Assembly: GCA_910577815.1 (NCBI GenBank)
Contig: CAJTNO010000006.1
Location: forward strand, 1-64,000
Direction: 5' to 3'
From: an uncultured Christensenella sp.
GTDB lineage: Bacteria > Bacillota > Clostridia > Christensenellales > CAG-917
Length of the DNA stretch: 64,000 bases
Positions within the stretch are counted from its first letter, which is position 1. Each line of letters begins with the position of its first letter. Position numbers and translations under genes: made by a program. Shown one piece after another: positions 18,433 to 25,998 of this stretch. The notes below the pieces were generated by a model that saw only the letters and a list, made by a program, of their open reading frames with translations, was not told the DNA's origin and did not search any database.

Positions 18433-18460
18433 CACACGGGCGGCGAACGCCGCCCGTGTG
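18433..18460. repeat. Perfect 12-bp GC-rich hairpin next to the origin loop
   Basis: CACACGGGCGGC (18433-18444) pairs perfectly with GCCGCCCGTGTG (18449-18460) around a GAAC loop. No T-tract follows, so it is not a typical terminator. Its last three bases are also used by the adjacent origin stem, so the two folds compete or stack. A structural part of the replication origin is likely. Confidence 0.75.
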
Positions 18461-18489
18461 CAGTAGGCTTACTATTACCCTACTGGCAC
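18458..18489 (+). other. Candidate CRESS-type rolling-circle origin (nonanucleotide stem-loop)
   Basis: CAGTAGG (18461-18467) pairs with CCTACTG (18479-18485); outer GTG/CAC pairs extend the stem past a bulged G. The 11-base loop is CTTACTATTAC, so TACTATTAC (18470-18478) sits at its 3' side. This fits the NANTATTAC nonanucleotide nicked by Rep in geminiviruses, circoviruses and relatives (known family biology). It lies 44 bp before the ATG of a CRESS-type rep gene, the expected arrangement. By analogy nicking would fall before the final AC. Confidence 0.82.
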
Positions 18490-18532
18490 TGCGGAACACG
18501 GAACAAGAATTTTGCATTATCGAGGTACATTT

Positions 18533-19735
18533 ATGGACGAAATCACAAACAACAAAATAGCCGTCGAGGAAAGCCCCGCGCCCGTTACGACAATGAAAAA
18601 ACGCTGGCTATTAACGATTAACAACCCGATATTTGCCGACAGCGGCTATACGGAAATTAACCCGTCTGACACCGATTTAGAGGTTAAAGAAAATCATTAT
18701 GATTTGTCCGTATTGCAAGAGGACGAAAACAAAGATTTTTTCGAGTTTCGGTATATTCGATACGAGCAAGACGGAAACGCCGTTTTAATCAAACGCCCGT
18801 TTTTCAAAGACTTGGAGAGCATAGAAAAATACTTTAAGAATTTGAAAGATGTGGGCGGCTTGAAATATGCGGTGTATCAGTATGAACGGGGCGAAAACGG
18901 AACTCCGCACATACAAGGCTTTATTATCTACAAGAACAGCAAGCGTTTTGTAAATGTCAAACAAGACTTTCCGACGGCTCACATAATAGTACCGCGCGGG
19001 AGCAATTTGGAAAACCGCGACTATTGCACGAAAACCGATACGCGCATAGCCCCGCCCGTTGAAATCGGGGAGTTTAGCGAAATGCGAACGCGCAACGATA
19101 TAACGCAATTTTTCGAGGCGTTAAAACTCGGTGCTGACAACATACTGCTGAAAAATATGTTTCCCGTTCTATACTCACAATACGGACCAGATAAAATAGA
19201 AAAGTTTAGACAAGACGAATTAAAAGCCGAATACGGAAAAAAGTTCCGCAATGTGATTGTAACATATATTTACGGAATACCCCGAACGGGCAAAACGACA
19301 TACATTTACGACAATTACCCGATAGAAGATATATGCCGAATTGACAACTACTTAAAAGGCACGTTCGAGGCATACGACCACCAAAGAATATTAGTGCTTG
19401 ACGAGTTCACGGGAAAAATAGACTTGCCGTTTATGAATAACTTATTAGACAAGTTCCCCGTTCAACTGCCCGCGCGGTTTTCAAATAGGACTGCGTGTTT
19501 CGAGCAAGTATTTATAATATCTAACTTGCCGCTTGATAGGCTCTACAAGGACGAACAAAACACCGCGCGCGAGGTTTACAACGCTTTTATATCAAGAATA
19601 CACAACATAATAAAATTTACGGCGTTGGGCGTGTGGCACTACGAAAAAAAGGACGGAAAACAAGTACCGCCGCCAAAGCAAGCCAAACTTTCCGATTTAG
19701 TACCGATAGAGGACGACGGCGACTTGCCGTTTTAA
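18533..19735 (+). CDS. rep: CRESS-type replication initiator: HUH endonuclease + SF3 helicase
   Basis: 400 residues; ATG 18533 has GAGGT seven bases upstream. All hallmark motifs are visible. Motif I is RWLLTINNP (about 24-32). Motif II is TPHIQGF (about 124-130), with a single-His HxQ as in CRESS viruses. Motif III is YCTK, with nicking Tyr about 164. Walker A is GIPRTGKT (about 248-255), Walker B is ILVLDEF (about 286-292), and motif C is VFIISN (about 326-331). This is the circovirus/geminivirus-like order and length rather than the pMV158 or M13 type. It should nick the loop at 18458-18489 and unwind DNA for rolling-circle replication. Related Reps are known from bacterial pCRESS plasmids; the association here with a Zot-like ATPase and a serine recombinase is notable. 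Confidence 0.95.
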   Translation: MDEITNNKIAVEESPAPVTTMKKRWLLTINNPIFADSGYTEINPSDTDLEVKENHYDLSVLQEDENKDFFEFRYIRYEQDGNAVLIKRPFFKDLESIEKYFKNLKDVGGLKYAVYQYERGENGTPHIQGFIIYKNSKRFVNVKQDFPTAHIIVPRGSNLENRDYCTKTDTRIAPPVEIGEFSEMRTRNDITQFFEALKLGADNILLKNMFPVLYSQYGPDKIEKFRQDELKAEYGKKFRNVIVTYIYGIPRTGKTTYIYDNYPIEDICRIDNYLKGTFEAYDHQRILVLDEFTGKIDLPFMNNLLDKFPVQLPARFSNRTACFEQVFIISNLPLDRLYKDEQNTAREVYNAFISRIHNIIKFTALGVWHYEKKDGKQVPPPKQAKLSDLVPIEDDGDLPF

Positions 19736-19784
19736 GCACTTACGAAAAGAAAATATATTTAGGCGATAATAAGGAATTTCGTAT

Positions 19785-19970
19785 ATGCAAAACAATATGC
19801 CGCTCGGAATAACGGTTATATACTTTAACGACCAAAGCAAAAACATTTACGCCAAACTGCCGCCCGATAAAGAGCAAGCAAAAAGGCTGTCAAAGCGTAT
19901 TTATAAGGACGCTATGACAGCCATTGCAAGCGAACGGGCAAGCCGCGAGGGGTTAGCCCCTTGCGACTAA
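19785..19970 (+). CDS. Small protein of unknown function (61 aa)
   Basis: A short ORF 49 bp after rep, beginning MQNNMPLGITVIYFNDQSKN and ending in an Ala/Arg-rich helix. AAGGA lies about ten bases upstream. It has no membrane segment and no recognised family. It is the last plausible gene of the integrated element before the candidate right junction near 20080. Confidence 0.5.
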   Translation: MQNNMPLGITVIYFNDQSKNIYAKLPPDKEQAKRLSKRIYKDAMTAIASERASREGLAPCD

Positions 19971-20076
19971 CTGTTTGCCGTATAACGGGTAGTCCGACAA
20001 CGGCAATTCCACCACGCAATAAAACTCACGCCGATTTACTTTGAATATTTGGGTGTGCGTTTTTGTCGCTTTCAGT

Positions 20077-20083
20077 TCCACCA
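20077..20083. other. Candidate attR of the element at tRNA-Ala
   Basis: TCCACCA here matches the last seven bases of tRNA-Ala (6589-6595), and the five bases upstream agree in part (TCAGT versus TCATC). A hairpin terminator follows a few bases later, exactly what would follow a tRNA gene. This suggests the original chromosome ran from the tRNA straight into it. Short cores are normal for serine integrases, but seven bases alone is weak evidence. Confidence 0.45.
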
Positions 20084-20122
20084 CTCGAAAATGCACGTTA
20101 ACATAACGTGCTTTTCTTTTTT
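20077..20122 (+). terminator. Terminator repeat R1
   Basis: GCACGTTA, loop ACA, TAACGTGC (20093-20111), then TTTTCTTTTTT. The block from TCCACCACTC to the T-tract is repeated almost exactly at 20274-20319. It may be the displaced terminator of tRNA-Ala. Confidence 0.75.
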
Positions 20123-20273
20123 AAAAGCACAAATATGCCGCGCACATTTTCTCGTTGCTACCGCGCAAATGAATTTTTGCTATATACCAATGTGCCGTTG
20201 TAAACCCTCACTCCGTTTCGCAAATTCTTTTGCTTGGTGTGGCATTGGCTTTTTTGTTGTCATAAGGCTAATA

Positions 20274-20319
20274 TCCGCCACTCAAAATGCACGTTAACAT
20301 AACGTGCTTTTTTGTTTTT
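20274..20319 (+). terminator. Terminator repeat R2
   Basis: Second copy of the block at 20077-20122: TCCGCCACTC, then the same GCACGTTA/TAACGTGC hairpin (20289-20307) and TTTTTTGTTTTT. The copies are about 197 bp apart. The duplication could reflect an earlier insertion at the same site. Confidence 0.75.
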
Positions 20320-20564
20320 ATACATCATTTAAATTCTTTTTACGCCTGTAAACATCAAACTGAAAATTTCATATTATAAAGCGTTGTAACGACAATCCGA
20401 CTTGCAGCGGCCTCTGTCGCGCAAACGGTTGCCGTTAAAACAGATTAAACACAAAAATAAATTTATTGCTAAGCTTAAAGCACGCGCATAAGTCGCCGAT
20501 ACCATTTAAATATACCGCTATGGCTTTTGGTGTCTACTATATGCATTAAATATATTTACAACGC

Positions 20565-20598
20565 AAAAAAACGCACACTTATTGAGTGTGCGTTTTTA
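20565..20598. terminator. Bidirectional terminator after the phage head module
   Basis: ACGCACACT pairs with AGTGTGCGT around TATTG, with an A-run before and a T-run after. It can end the leftward phage operon and any rightward transcription from the element. Confidence 0.85.
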
Positions 20599-20641
20599 TT
20601 GCTTTTAGGCATTCTAAGCCAACAAATAATCTTATTGCCTA

Positions 20642-21673
20642 TCAATAATACCTCTTTTCTCCGCCGCTCGACGAGGATTTAAGTGCGTTTAAAAGCTTGT
20701 CGTAATAAAGTCCTAAATAGTACTTCATATTAGGCGAAGCCGCAAGCGCGTCCGCCGCTATCTCGGGCGCAAGCGACGAATAGAAATTGAGCGCGATATT
20801 ATATCGCTTTGCATAGTTATCCTGCTTCTCGCCCGTATATCCGTACTTCTTTTCGTTCTCCTCCTGCTTCTTTATTGCCTCGAGCTTTTCTTCCTCGCGC
20901 TTTTCAAGATACTTTTCAATATCCGACTGGCGCTTGACCTGATAATCCGCGTTCTGCTTACGCACCTGATTGTTGTAAGTTTCGTACTCCTTTACGGTCT
21001 TGTCCCTCTCCTTTTTAAGGTCCGCTATGCGCTCGTCAAGCTCCATAGCGTATTTTAAGTCAAGCTCCTCGAGCGCGTTCGTTTTGTCGTTTTCAAGCCC
21101 CGCGATTTTGTTGTCAATCTCCGTCATCGAATTGTTAAACGAAGCCTGTAGCTGTCCCGCGCCTTCCATTCGCGCCGCGTCAAGGCTTCCGAGCTGCGTG
21201 GTCGCTATACTGCTGCGCGCAAGTCCGCGCTTCAAGACGTCGTTTTCCGTGCGCCTGCGCAGCTCGTCATACAGCTCGCTAAGCTTCTCGTAGCCCGATT
21301 TTAAATTCTCGGCAGCCTGTAGCCTGTTGCTCTCAATCTCGGATTTCTGCGTCTCGTACTTGCCCTCAAGCTTGTTTGCCGCCTGTTGCTTGTTTAAAGC
21401 GTTTTCCCTTTCCGCTCTCGAGGCTATATCCTCGTCGCTGTCCGCCTTGTATTCTATTTCCTTTAAGCCCAAATCGGTAGGAAACAGCGCGTCAAGGTCG
21501 GGTTCCTCCTCTTTAGGCAGAGAATCCTTGTACTGCTGCTCAAGCTCAGAAAGCCTGTCAAGTATCTCCTTCTCGCGCTCGAGCGCGTCCTTTATCTGAT
21601 TCTGCTTTTCCTCCGCCTTTTCGGAATCCGTTTTAAACAAATCCTTAAATTCATCCCAAATGCTCTTTGCCAT
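20642..21673 (-). CDS. Phage coiled-coil structural protein (343 aa)
   Basis: Almost entirely helical and charged, with extended coiled coils over about residues 15-75 and 95-275 and a less charged block (LKRGLARSSIATTQLGSLDA) near the middle. A C-terminal segment (NYAKRYNIALNFYSSLAP and following) is more hydrophobic. TAGGAGG lies close before the ATG. As last gene of a podovirus-like head operon it may be a tail-needle, internal virion or ejection protein; the exact role cannot be read from sequence. All upstream genes in the operon are intact. Confidence 0.7.
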   Translation of the reverse strand: MAKSIWDEFKDLFKTDSEKAEEKQNQIKDALEREKEILDRLSELEQQYKDSLPKEEEPDLDALFPTDLGLKEIEYKADSDEDIASRAERENALNKQQAANKLEGKYETQKSEIESNRLQAAENLKSGYEKLSELYDELRRRTENDVLKRGLARSSIATTQLGSLDAARMEGAGQLQASFNNSMTEIDNKIAGLENDKTNALEELDLKYAMELDERIADLKKERDKTVKEYETYNNQVRKQNADYQVKRQSDIEKYLEKREEEKLEAIKKQEENEKKYGYTGEKQDNYAKRYNIALNFYSSLAPEIAADALAASPNMKYYLGLYYDKLLNALKSSSSGGEKRYY

Positions 21674-21681
21674 TTCGCCTC

Positions 21682-21795
21682 CTATGCGTTGTCGCTTACG
21701 CTCTTTGTCGCCGTCAGCTTAGCAAGCTTCACCTCAAGCGTCTTTACCTTTACCACAAGCTCCTCGAGCGTTGACACTATTTCGTTTATGTTCAT
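21682..21795 (-). CDS. Very small coiled-coil protein (37 aa)
   Basis: Starts MNINEIVSTLEELVVKVKTL, with an ATAGGAGG ribosome binding site just upstream, and ends TAG at 21682-21684. It is a short amphipathic helix with heptad-like Leu/Val spacing. It lies between the propeller-like tail gene and the coiled-coil gene and overlaps neither. The strong ribosome binding site supports expression. Function unknown. Confidence 0.6.
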   Translation of the reverse strand: MNINEIVSTLEELVVKVKTLEVKLAKLTATKSVSDNA

Positions 21796-21803
21796 TTATC
21801 CTC

Positions 21804-23240
21804 CTATATCGCAAGCGTATCCACCGACACTATCAGCGGCGTTACATATGCGTGCTTCGCGGCGCAGGATATCTCAAAGCCTATCTTTCGTCCGCTTCGC
21901 TCCACGGGCACCGTTTTAAGCAGGTCGCTTCCCTTTACAGCATACTCGTACGCCTTGCCGTCCAGCTTTACCGTAAGCATTATGTCGCTGTCCGTCTGTA
22001 GAGTCACGCTCCGCACCGTCTTTAGCGACGATGACGACAGCGCGCTTTCCGGGCTTATGTAGCTTTTTGCCGTTACCGCGCCCATTACCTCGCCGCTTCG
22101 GGACATCATTCCCAATGCGCCCTGGTTCTTGCTCTCGAATACGCACAGCACCTGCGAGCCGTTATGTATCTTTATCGGTCGCAGTCTTTTTACCGAGTAG
22201 CCGTAAAGTATACACAGGGTTTTATCCTTTAATCCGTACCTTATCACGGCGTTGTTTTTGGTTCCGCTGCCCTCGATTTTGCACGCCATATAATAGTAGT
22301 CGTCTATGTAAGCGCAGCTCATAAGATGCGTTCTCTCTATAGGCGGAAGCTGCTTGGCTATCCTGGTGACCTCGTAGCCGTCAAACGTAAAAAGTCCGTT
22401 GGTAGCGTAAAATATAATTTTATCGCCGCATACCTCAATCGAGTTTTTAACTATACGTCCCGTATCGGTAAACACCTTTTTCAGCATAAATTCGTTCTGC
22501 TCGCCGTATGCCGTCAGGCGGAATATCCCAAACTCGCGGAATACGTACAGGTAGTTTAAAAAGGACACAAGCTCCAACACCTCGCCGCATTCGTCCGCAA
22601 AGTTTATAAAGCCTGCCTCCGTTTCGCTGACGCTCCAGTTCTGCGGATTGAAGTCATCCGAAAACCAAATCTGATTCTGTACGCCGTTCATACAGCCGAA
22701 CACCCTTTCGTTATGCACCTCTATCGACGTGAATTGCGGCGAGTCGCCCAGTATAAGCGGAGTGGTATCCTTTATCATATGAAGCTTCGCGTTCTTTGCT
22801 CCGAGCAGCAAAACGTCCTCGCCGTTATAGTTGTAGTTTACCGCCGTGACGTCCTGATTTATCATCAGCCCGGATAAGTCGTGCCACTCGTCCGTTTCAT
22901 ATGCCGCCGTATACATAAACTTGGCGTTTGTAAGGTGCGCTATAAGCTTATCCGCATACGTTCCGTCCGCGTTTTTGCGCCTGTATAAAAATACGTCCCT
23001 CAGCCTCTTGCCCGCAGGCAGCTCGGGATACGGGTGCCTCTCCACGTACGGAGCGACGTAAAAGCCCTGCGCGGGGTCTATCCCTATTCCGCCCGTAAGC
23101 ACTCCGTCCTCTATAACAAAGTTGTACGCCTGCTTTGCGTATGCCATATCCAGTACGCTTTGGTCGGTATCCGTTACTATTCCCTTAAATCCTACCACTA
23201 CCTTGGATTTGTTTACCCTGACGTCCTTCACGCACGCCAC
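21804..23240 (-). CDS. Phage tail/plug protein with propeller-like repeats (P22 gp10-like by position)
   Basis: 478 residues. Repeated beta-strand units with aromatic-glycine turns (for example VFGCMNGVQNQIWFSDDFNP, YATNGLFTFDGYEV) suggest a beta-propeller. P22-like phages place such a protein (gp10, packaged-DNA stabilisation) just after gp4 in this same order. Starts at GTG 23240 with AAGGAG a few bases upstream, overlapping the preceding gene by 13 bases. The assignment rests on synteny and repeat pattern; an alternative is a general tail-tube or receptor-binding propeller. Confidence 0.65.
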   Translation of the reverse strand: MACVKDVRVNKSKVVVGFKGIVTDTDQSVLDMAYAKQAYNFVIEDGVLTGGIGIDPAQGFYVAPYVERHPYPELPAGKRLRDVFLYRRKNADGTYADKLIAHLTNAKFMYTAAYETDEWHDLSGLMINQDVTAVNYNYNGEDVLLLGAKNAKLHMIKDTTPLILGDSPQFTSIEVHNERVFGCMNGVQNQIWFSDDFNPQNWSVSETEAGFINFADECGEVLELVSFLNYLYVFREFGIFRLTAYGEQNEFMLKKVFTDTGRIVKNSIEVCGDKIIFYATNGLFTFDGYEVTRIAKQLPPIERTHLMSCAYIDDYYYMACKIEGSGTKNNAVIRYGLKDKTLCILYGYSVKRLRPIKIHNGSQVLCVFESKNQGALGMMSRSGEVMGAVTAKSYISPESALSSSSLKTVRSVTLQTDSDIMLTVKLDGKAYEYAVKGSDLLKTVPVERSGRKIGFEISCAAKHAYVTPLIVSVDTLAI

Positions 23241-23776
23241 CTCCTCTCCTTAAGGCGCAGACTCCTTCCCTTGTATTTCATAAGTCCGAGCTTGCTCCTG
23301 AACGACGTGTCAAAGCTCTTTGCCAAATCAAATACCTTGTTTGCAAAATAGTACTCCGCAAGCGTGCCGTCGCTCAGCGCCGACTGCGTGAGCCTTACGT
23401 CGTTTATACTGCTGTTTATGGATATAGGCATAGGCGGAGTATATGCGTATTCCAATATCGCTTCTCCGCTGAAATCCGCCGTCAGTCTGTTGGGATACGT
23501 CTTGAATGCCACCGTTTCGTCTCCGCGCTTCAGTCGTATCGGATACAGTATGGATTTTCCAAGCTTGCTTATCATAAGCTGTCCGTCGCTGAATACTACG
23601 TTCTCCTCGGTAGTGAGCGGCAGATATTCGCAGATTATCTCTCTATAGGCAATGTTCATCGCGCCGAGCAAGGAATTTATAAGCTCCTGCTCTCCCTCGC
23701 TGAACGTCTCATTATGTGAAAAATCCGCAAGTCCCATCTTCAAAAGACATTCGCTTATTACGTTTTTTGCGGTCAT
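23228..23776 (-). CDS. Head-tail connector-like protein (P22 gp4-like by position)
   Basis: 182 residues, start overlapping the stop of the preceding gene (ATGA). The N-terminal helical half (NVISECLLKMGLADFSHNET, then LINSLLGAMNIAYREI) and a beta-rich middle are typical of small head-completion adaptors. The C-terminal tail is very basic (KGRSLRLKERRWRA). It follows capsid and precedes the propeller-like gene, as gp4 does in P22-like phages. No catalytic motif is apparent. Confidence 0.6.
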   Translation of the reverse strand: MTAKNVISECLLKMGLADFSHNETFSEGEQELINSLLGAMNIAYREIICEYLPLTTEENVVFSDGQLMISKLGKSILYPIRLKRGDETVAFKTYPNRLTADFSGEAILEYAYTPPMPISINSSINDVRLTQSALSDGTLAEYYFANKVFDLAKSFDTSFRSKLGLMKYKGRSLRLKERRWRA

Positions 23777-24084
23777 ATTGCTTTTTCCACCTCCGTCAAA
23801 ATCCTTTCGCGCGTGCGCTTCTCCTTAGCCGCCTCCAAATCGCCGTTGTGCTTATCCATTTCCTTTACAAGGCGGTCCGCATACTCGAGTCGCGTGCTTC
23901 TTACAAGCTCCAGCGTACGCGCGTCAAGTCTGTCGAAGGGTGCCGCGAGCTGCAGCACCCCGTTTGCGTGTATTTCAAACCTGTTAAGCTTAAGATTGCG
24001 GTATAATCGGTAGCGCGAGTCTATCTCCCGCAATCTGTGCGCTATATCAAACAAATCCTCCCGGATTTCTCTGAGCCAGTCCAT
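23773..24084 (-). CDS. Small phage head-module protein (103 aa)
   Basis: ATG 24084 is preferred because it lies seven bases after the capsid stop; a longer reading frame would overlap the capsid gene by 77 bases in another frame. The protein is highly charged and helical (DWLREIREDLFDIAHRLREI) with a C-terminal coiled coil. Position between capsid and connector suggests a head decoration or connector role. Not recognised as a family. Confidence 0.6.
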   Translation of the reverse strand: MDWLREIREDLFDIAHRLREIDSRYRLYRNLKLNRFEIHANGVLQLAAPFDRLDARTLELVRSTRLEYADRLVKEMDKHNGDLEAAKEKRTRERILTEVEKAI

Positions 24085-24091
24085 ATCGGAT

Positions 24092-25294
24092 TTACTCGAC
24101 GTCCGCGGCGGCTTCGGTCGCGGTTTTACCCGTAAAAGTGAGCTTGGCTTGGGCCATCGGACGTTCACATAACATATCCGCGTACTTCACTAAGGTCGCG
24201 CTGTAGCAAGCCTTGCCCGGCACCTGATGAAGCACGCTTCCGCTCTCGCCCTCGAGCCAGCGCCAGTCGCAAAGCTGATGGAGCTTGAAGTCCGCGCTGT
24301 TAAGCAGATACATATCTCCGTCCGCAACAAATCTGTCCGCGACGAAGGGAATTCCCGAATAGGACAACGCCTTATAACCGCCGTCCAGAGTGAGGTAATC
24401 CACGTTGGTACGCGTCTGAGAGAGATGCTCTACGTACTGTTTTCTTACATTATATGAAGCTACGATAAAGTCGACAGCTCCGCCGGACGTTCCCTCTATG
24501 GAGTCGATTGCGTCCTGTATTGCGGTTACCGTAACCTTGCCGTCCACCGTGTTGGTGTAAGGAGTAAGGAAGGAATAATCCTTTCTCTTAAGACCGTAAA
24601 TGGTTTCGCTCTGTCCGAAAATTGCCTCGAGTCCCGTAATTTCGTTGTTTTTCGAACCCTGTACGTAAAGCTTGCAGCCTGCTTCTATCTTCGCGCCCGC
24701 GCTGAGGCTGAGCGTTACAATCCTGGACGCCCTGTCAATGGTGAGAATGCGCGCGCCGGATACCGTCGCGTCCTTTGTGCCGTCCGCCTTATAAACGTCA
24801 ACGGTCATACCCTCCATAAGAGCCTTGATGCTATCGACCGTAATCTGATTGTTTGCGTTGCCCGAATTGGCTACCGTGGTGGCAATCAGACCGGAGCCGT
24901 CGCCGTAAAGCATACGTCCGAAATTGAATTTACTCGCCTTAAGCAAGCCGTCCATTTCGGCGTTAAGGAGATTTACAAATGCTCCCGCGCTGTTCTGAGA
25001 GGCGCGTATAGCCTTGTCGCTGAGTTCGATTTTTCCGAAAAGGTTTTTAAGAGTGAGCGTAAATTGCGCATAGTTGTTGCTTCCGCTTGCGGGAAGATTG
25101 TCGCATTCCTCGCCAGAGCCTATTCCGCCGTTAATTCCGTAGGGAGCAAGCTTTTTGACCTCCTTGCCCCAGACGTCCGCGGAGGTCTGTCCAATTTTAG
25201 CCAGCAGAGGGTTTACGCCCACGTTGAGCTGGTCGGCGAGTACGCCGAGATAAAAGGTTTTTAAAGCCTTATCTGCATTAGAAAGTGTTACCAT
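24092..25294 (-). CDS. Major capsid protein, HK97-fold type (P22/N4 coat-like)
   Basis: 400 residues, consistent with an unprocessed coat protein. It opens MVTLSNADKALKTFYLGVLA; a helical lead precedes mixed alpha-beta sequence with several Gly-rich loops (YGDGSGLIATTVANSG, FIVASYNVRKQYVEHLSQTR). It follows a scaffold-like gene by 14 bp and precedes connector-like genes, the podovirus order. No protease gene is present, which fits P22-like phages where scaffold is not cleaved. Confidence 0.78.
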   Translation of the reverse strand: MVTLSNADKALKTFYLGVLADQLNVGVNPLLAKIGQTSADVWGKEVKKLAPYGINGGIGSGEECDNLPASGSNNYAQFTLTLKNLFGKIELSDKAIRASQNSAGAFVNLLNAEMDGLLKASKFNFGRMLYGDGSGLIATTVANSGNANNQITVDSIKALMEGMTVDVYKADGTKDATVSGARILTIDRASRIVTLSLSAGAKIEAGCKLYVQGSKNNEITGLEAIFGQSETIYGLKRKDYSFLTPYTNTVDGKVTVTAIQDAIDSIEGTSGGAVDFIVASYNVRKQYVEHLSQTRTNVDYLTLDGGYKALSYSGIPFVADRFVADGDMYLLNSADFKLHQLCDWRWLEGESGSVLHQVPGKACYSATLVKYADMLCERPMAQAKLTFTGKTATEAAADVE

Positions 25295-25308
25295 AAATTT
25301 TCTCCTGT

Positions 25309-25998
25309 TTATTTATTGTTTTTCAAGAACATAAAGCCGGCTTCTTCTATGGTTTTCGGCTTGACCTTGGGCGCGACGCACTGCATACCGCCGCCTCGGA
25401 GGGTATAGGGAGGCACTCCCTTACGCACCCCGTCGAGATAGCTTTCGATTATTGCGTTCCGCACCTCCTCGGAGCTGAAAACATAGTCGTTTAAAAATTG
25501 TCCGTCGGATATCAGCTGCTCGGGAGTACGGAATTTATCCGTAAGCACCTTAAGAAGCGCGACGTTGAGACAGTTTTCGTCCTCTCGAAGCTCCGGATTG
25601 TTGAGCAGCTCGTTTGCTATATCCTTCGCAAACGCTTTGGCGGCGGGAATCTCGTTAAAGAATTTATCCACCGCAAGCTTGAAATCGCCCTCGTCCTTTA
25701 AGGAACGCTTTCCGCTCTCAAGCTCCTTGAGCCTTTGCGAGCGGCGCGTAAATTCCTTTTCGAGCTCTCCGTACGCGCGCAGCAATTCCTGCGGGTTTTT
25801 AAATTTGCCTATTTTCTGTTCGTTGATATCGTTATCGGCGTGCTGCGGCGCGTTATCTCCGCCGCCTTCGCCGTTATTTGTGTTTTCTACGTCGACTTCT
25901 CCGCTTGCGCCGTCCGTCGTCTGTGCTTCCCCGCACTCGAGGCAAGCCTTTATTTTATCGTTTTCATTCTGCTTGGCATCATCAAATATTTTCGCCAT
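25309..25998 (-). CDS. Scaffold-like phage protein (229 aa)
   Basis: Acidic, low-complexity N-terminal part (Asp/Asn/Gly-rich, about 15-65), then charged helices with FKNPQELLRAYGELEKEFTR and a KELESGKRSL segment, and a short basic C-terminus (APKVKPKTIEEA). Acidic/helical composition with a basic tail, placed between portal and capsid, is the usual signature of a capsid scaffold. The start overlaps the portal gene's end by 17 bases. No protease motif is seen. Confidence 0.72.
   Translation of the reverse strand: MAKIFDDAKQNENDKIKACLECGEAQTTDGASGEVDVENTNNGEGGGDNAPQHADNDINEQKIGKFKNPQELLRAYGELEKEFTRRSQRLKELESGKRSLKDEGDFKLAVDKFFNEIPAAKAFAKDIANELLNNPELREDENCLNVALLKVLTDKFRTPEQLISDGQFLNDYVFSSEEVRNAIIESYLDGVRKGVPPYTLRGGGMQCVAPKVKPKTIEEAGFMFLKNNK

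Larger units (their letters stand above)
19971..20564. other. Non-coding right junction region of the integrated element
   Basis: No supported gene; an 82-codon frame across 20049-20297 is produced by two copies of a terminator repeat and is not coding. The interval contains the candidate attR (20077-20083), repeats R1 and R2, and AT-rich sequence without other recognisable features up to the bidirectional terminator at 20565. Confidence 0.6.

Noticed and set aside
18433..18460. Intrinsic terminator before rep
   Set aside because: The hairpin is perfect but no T-tract follows, and it abuts the origin loop; an origin structure is more likely.
11487..19970. Filamentous-phage major coat protein gene
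   Set aside because: No short protein with a signal and membrane segment was found in the module; small ORFs there are hydrophilic.
6531..19970. Conjugative element (ICE)
   Set aside because: No relaxase of MOB type, no VirB4/VirD4-like set; the Rep is a replication initiator with an SF3 helicase.
20049..20297. Plus-strand 82-residue coding region
   Set aside because: It spans two copies of a terminator repeat and has no ribosome binding site or protein-like composition.
24085..24168. Longer start for the 103-residue phage protein
   Set aside because: It would overlap the capsid gene by 77 bases in another frame; ATG 24084 right after the capsid stop is better.
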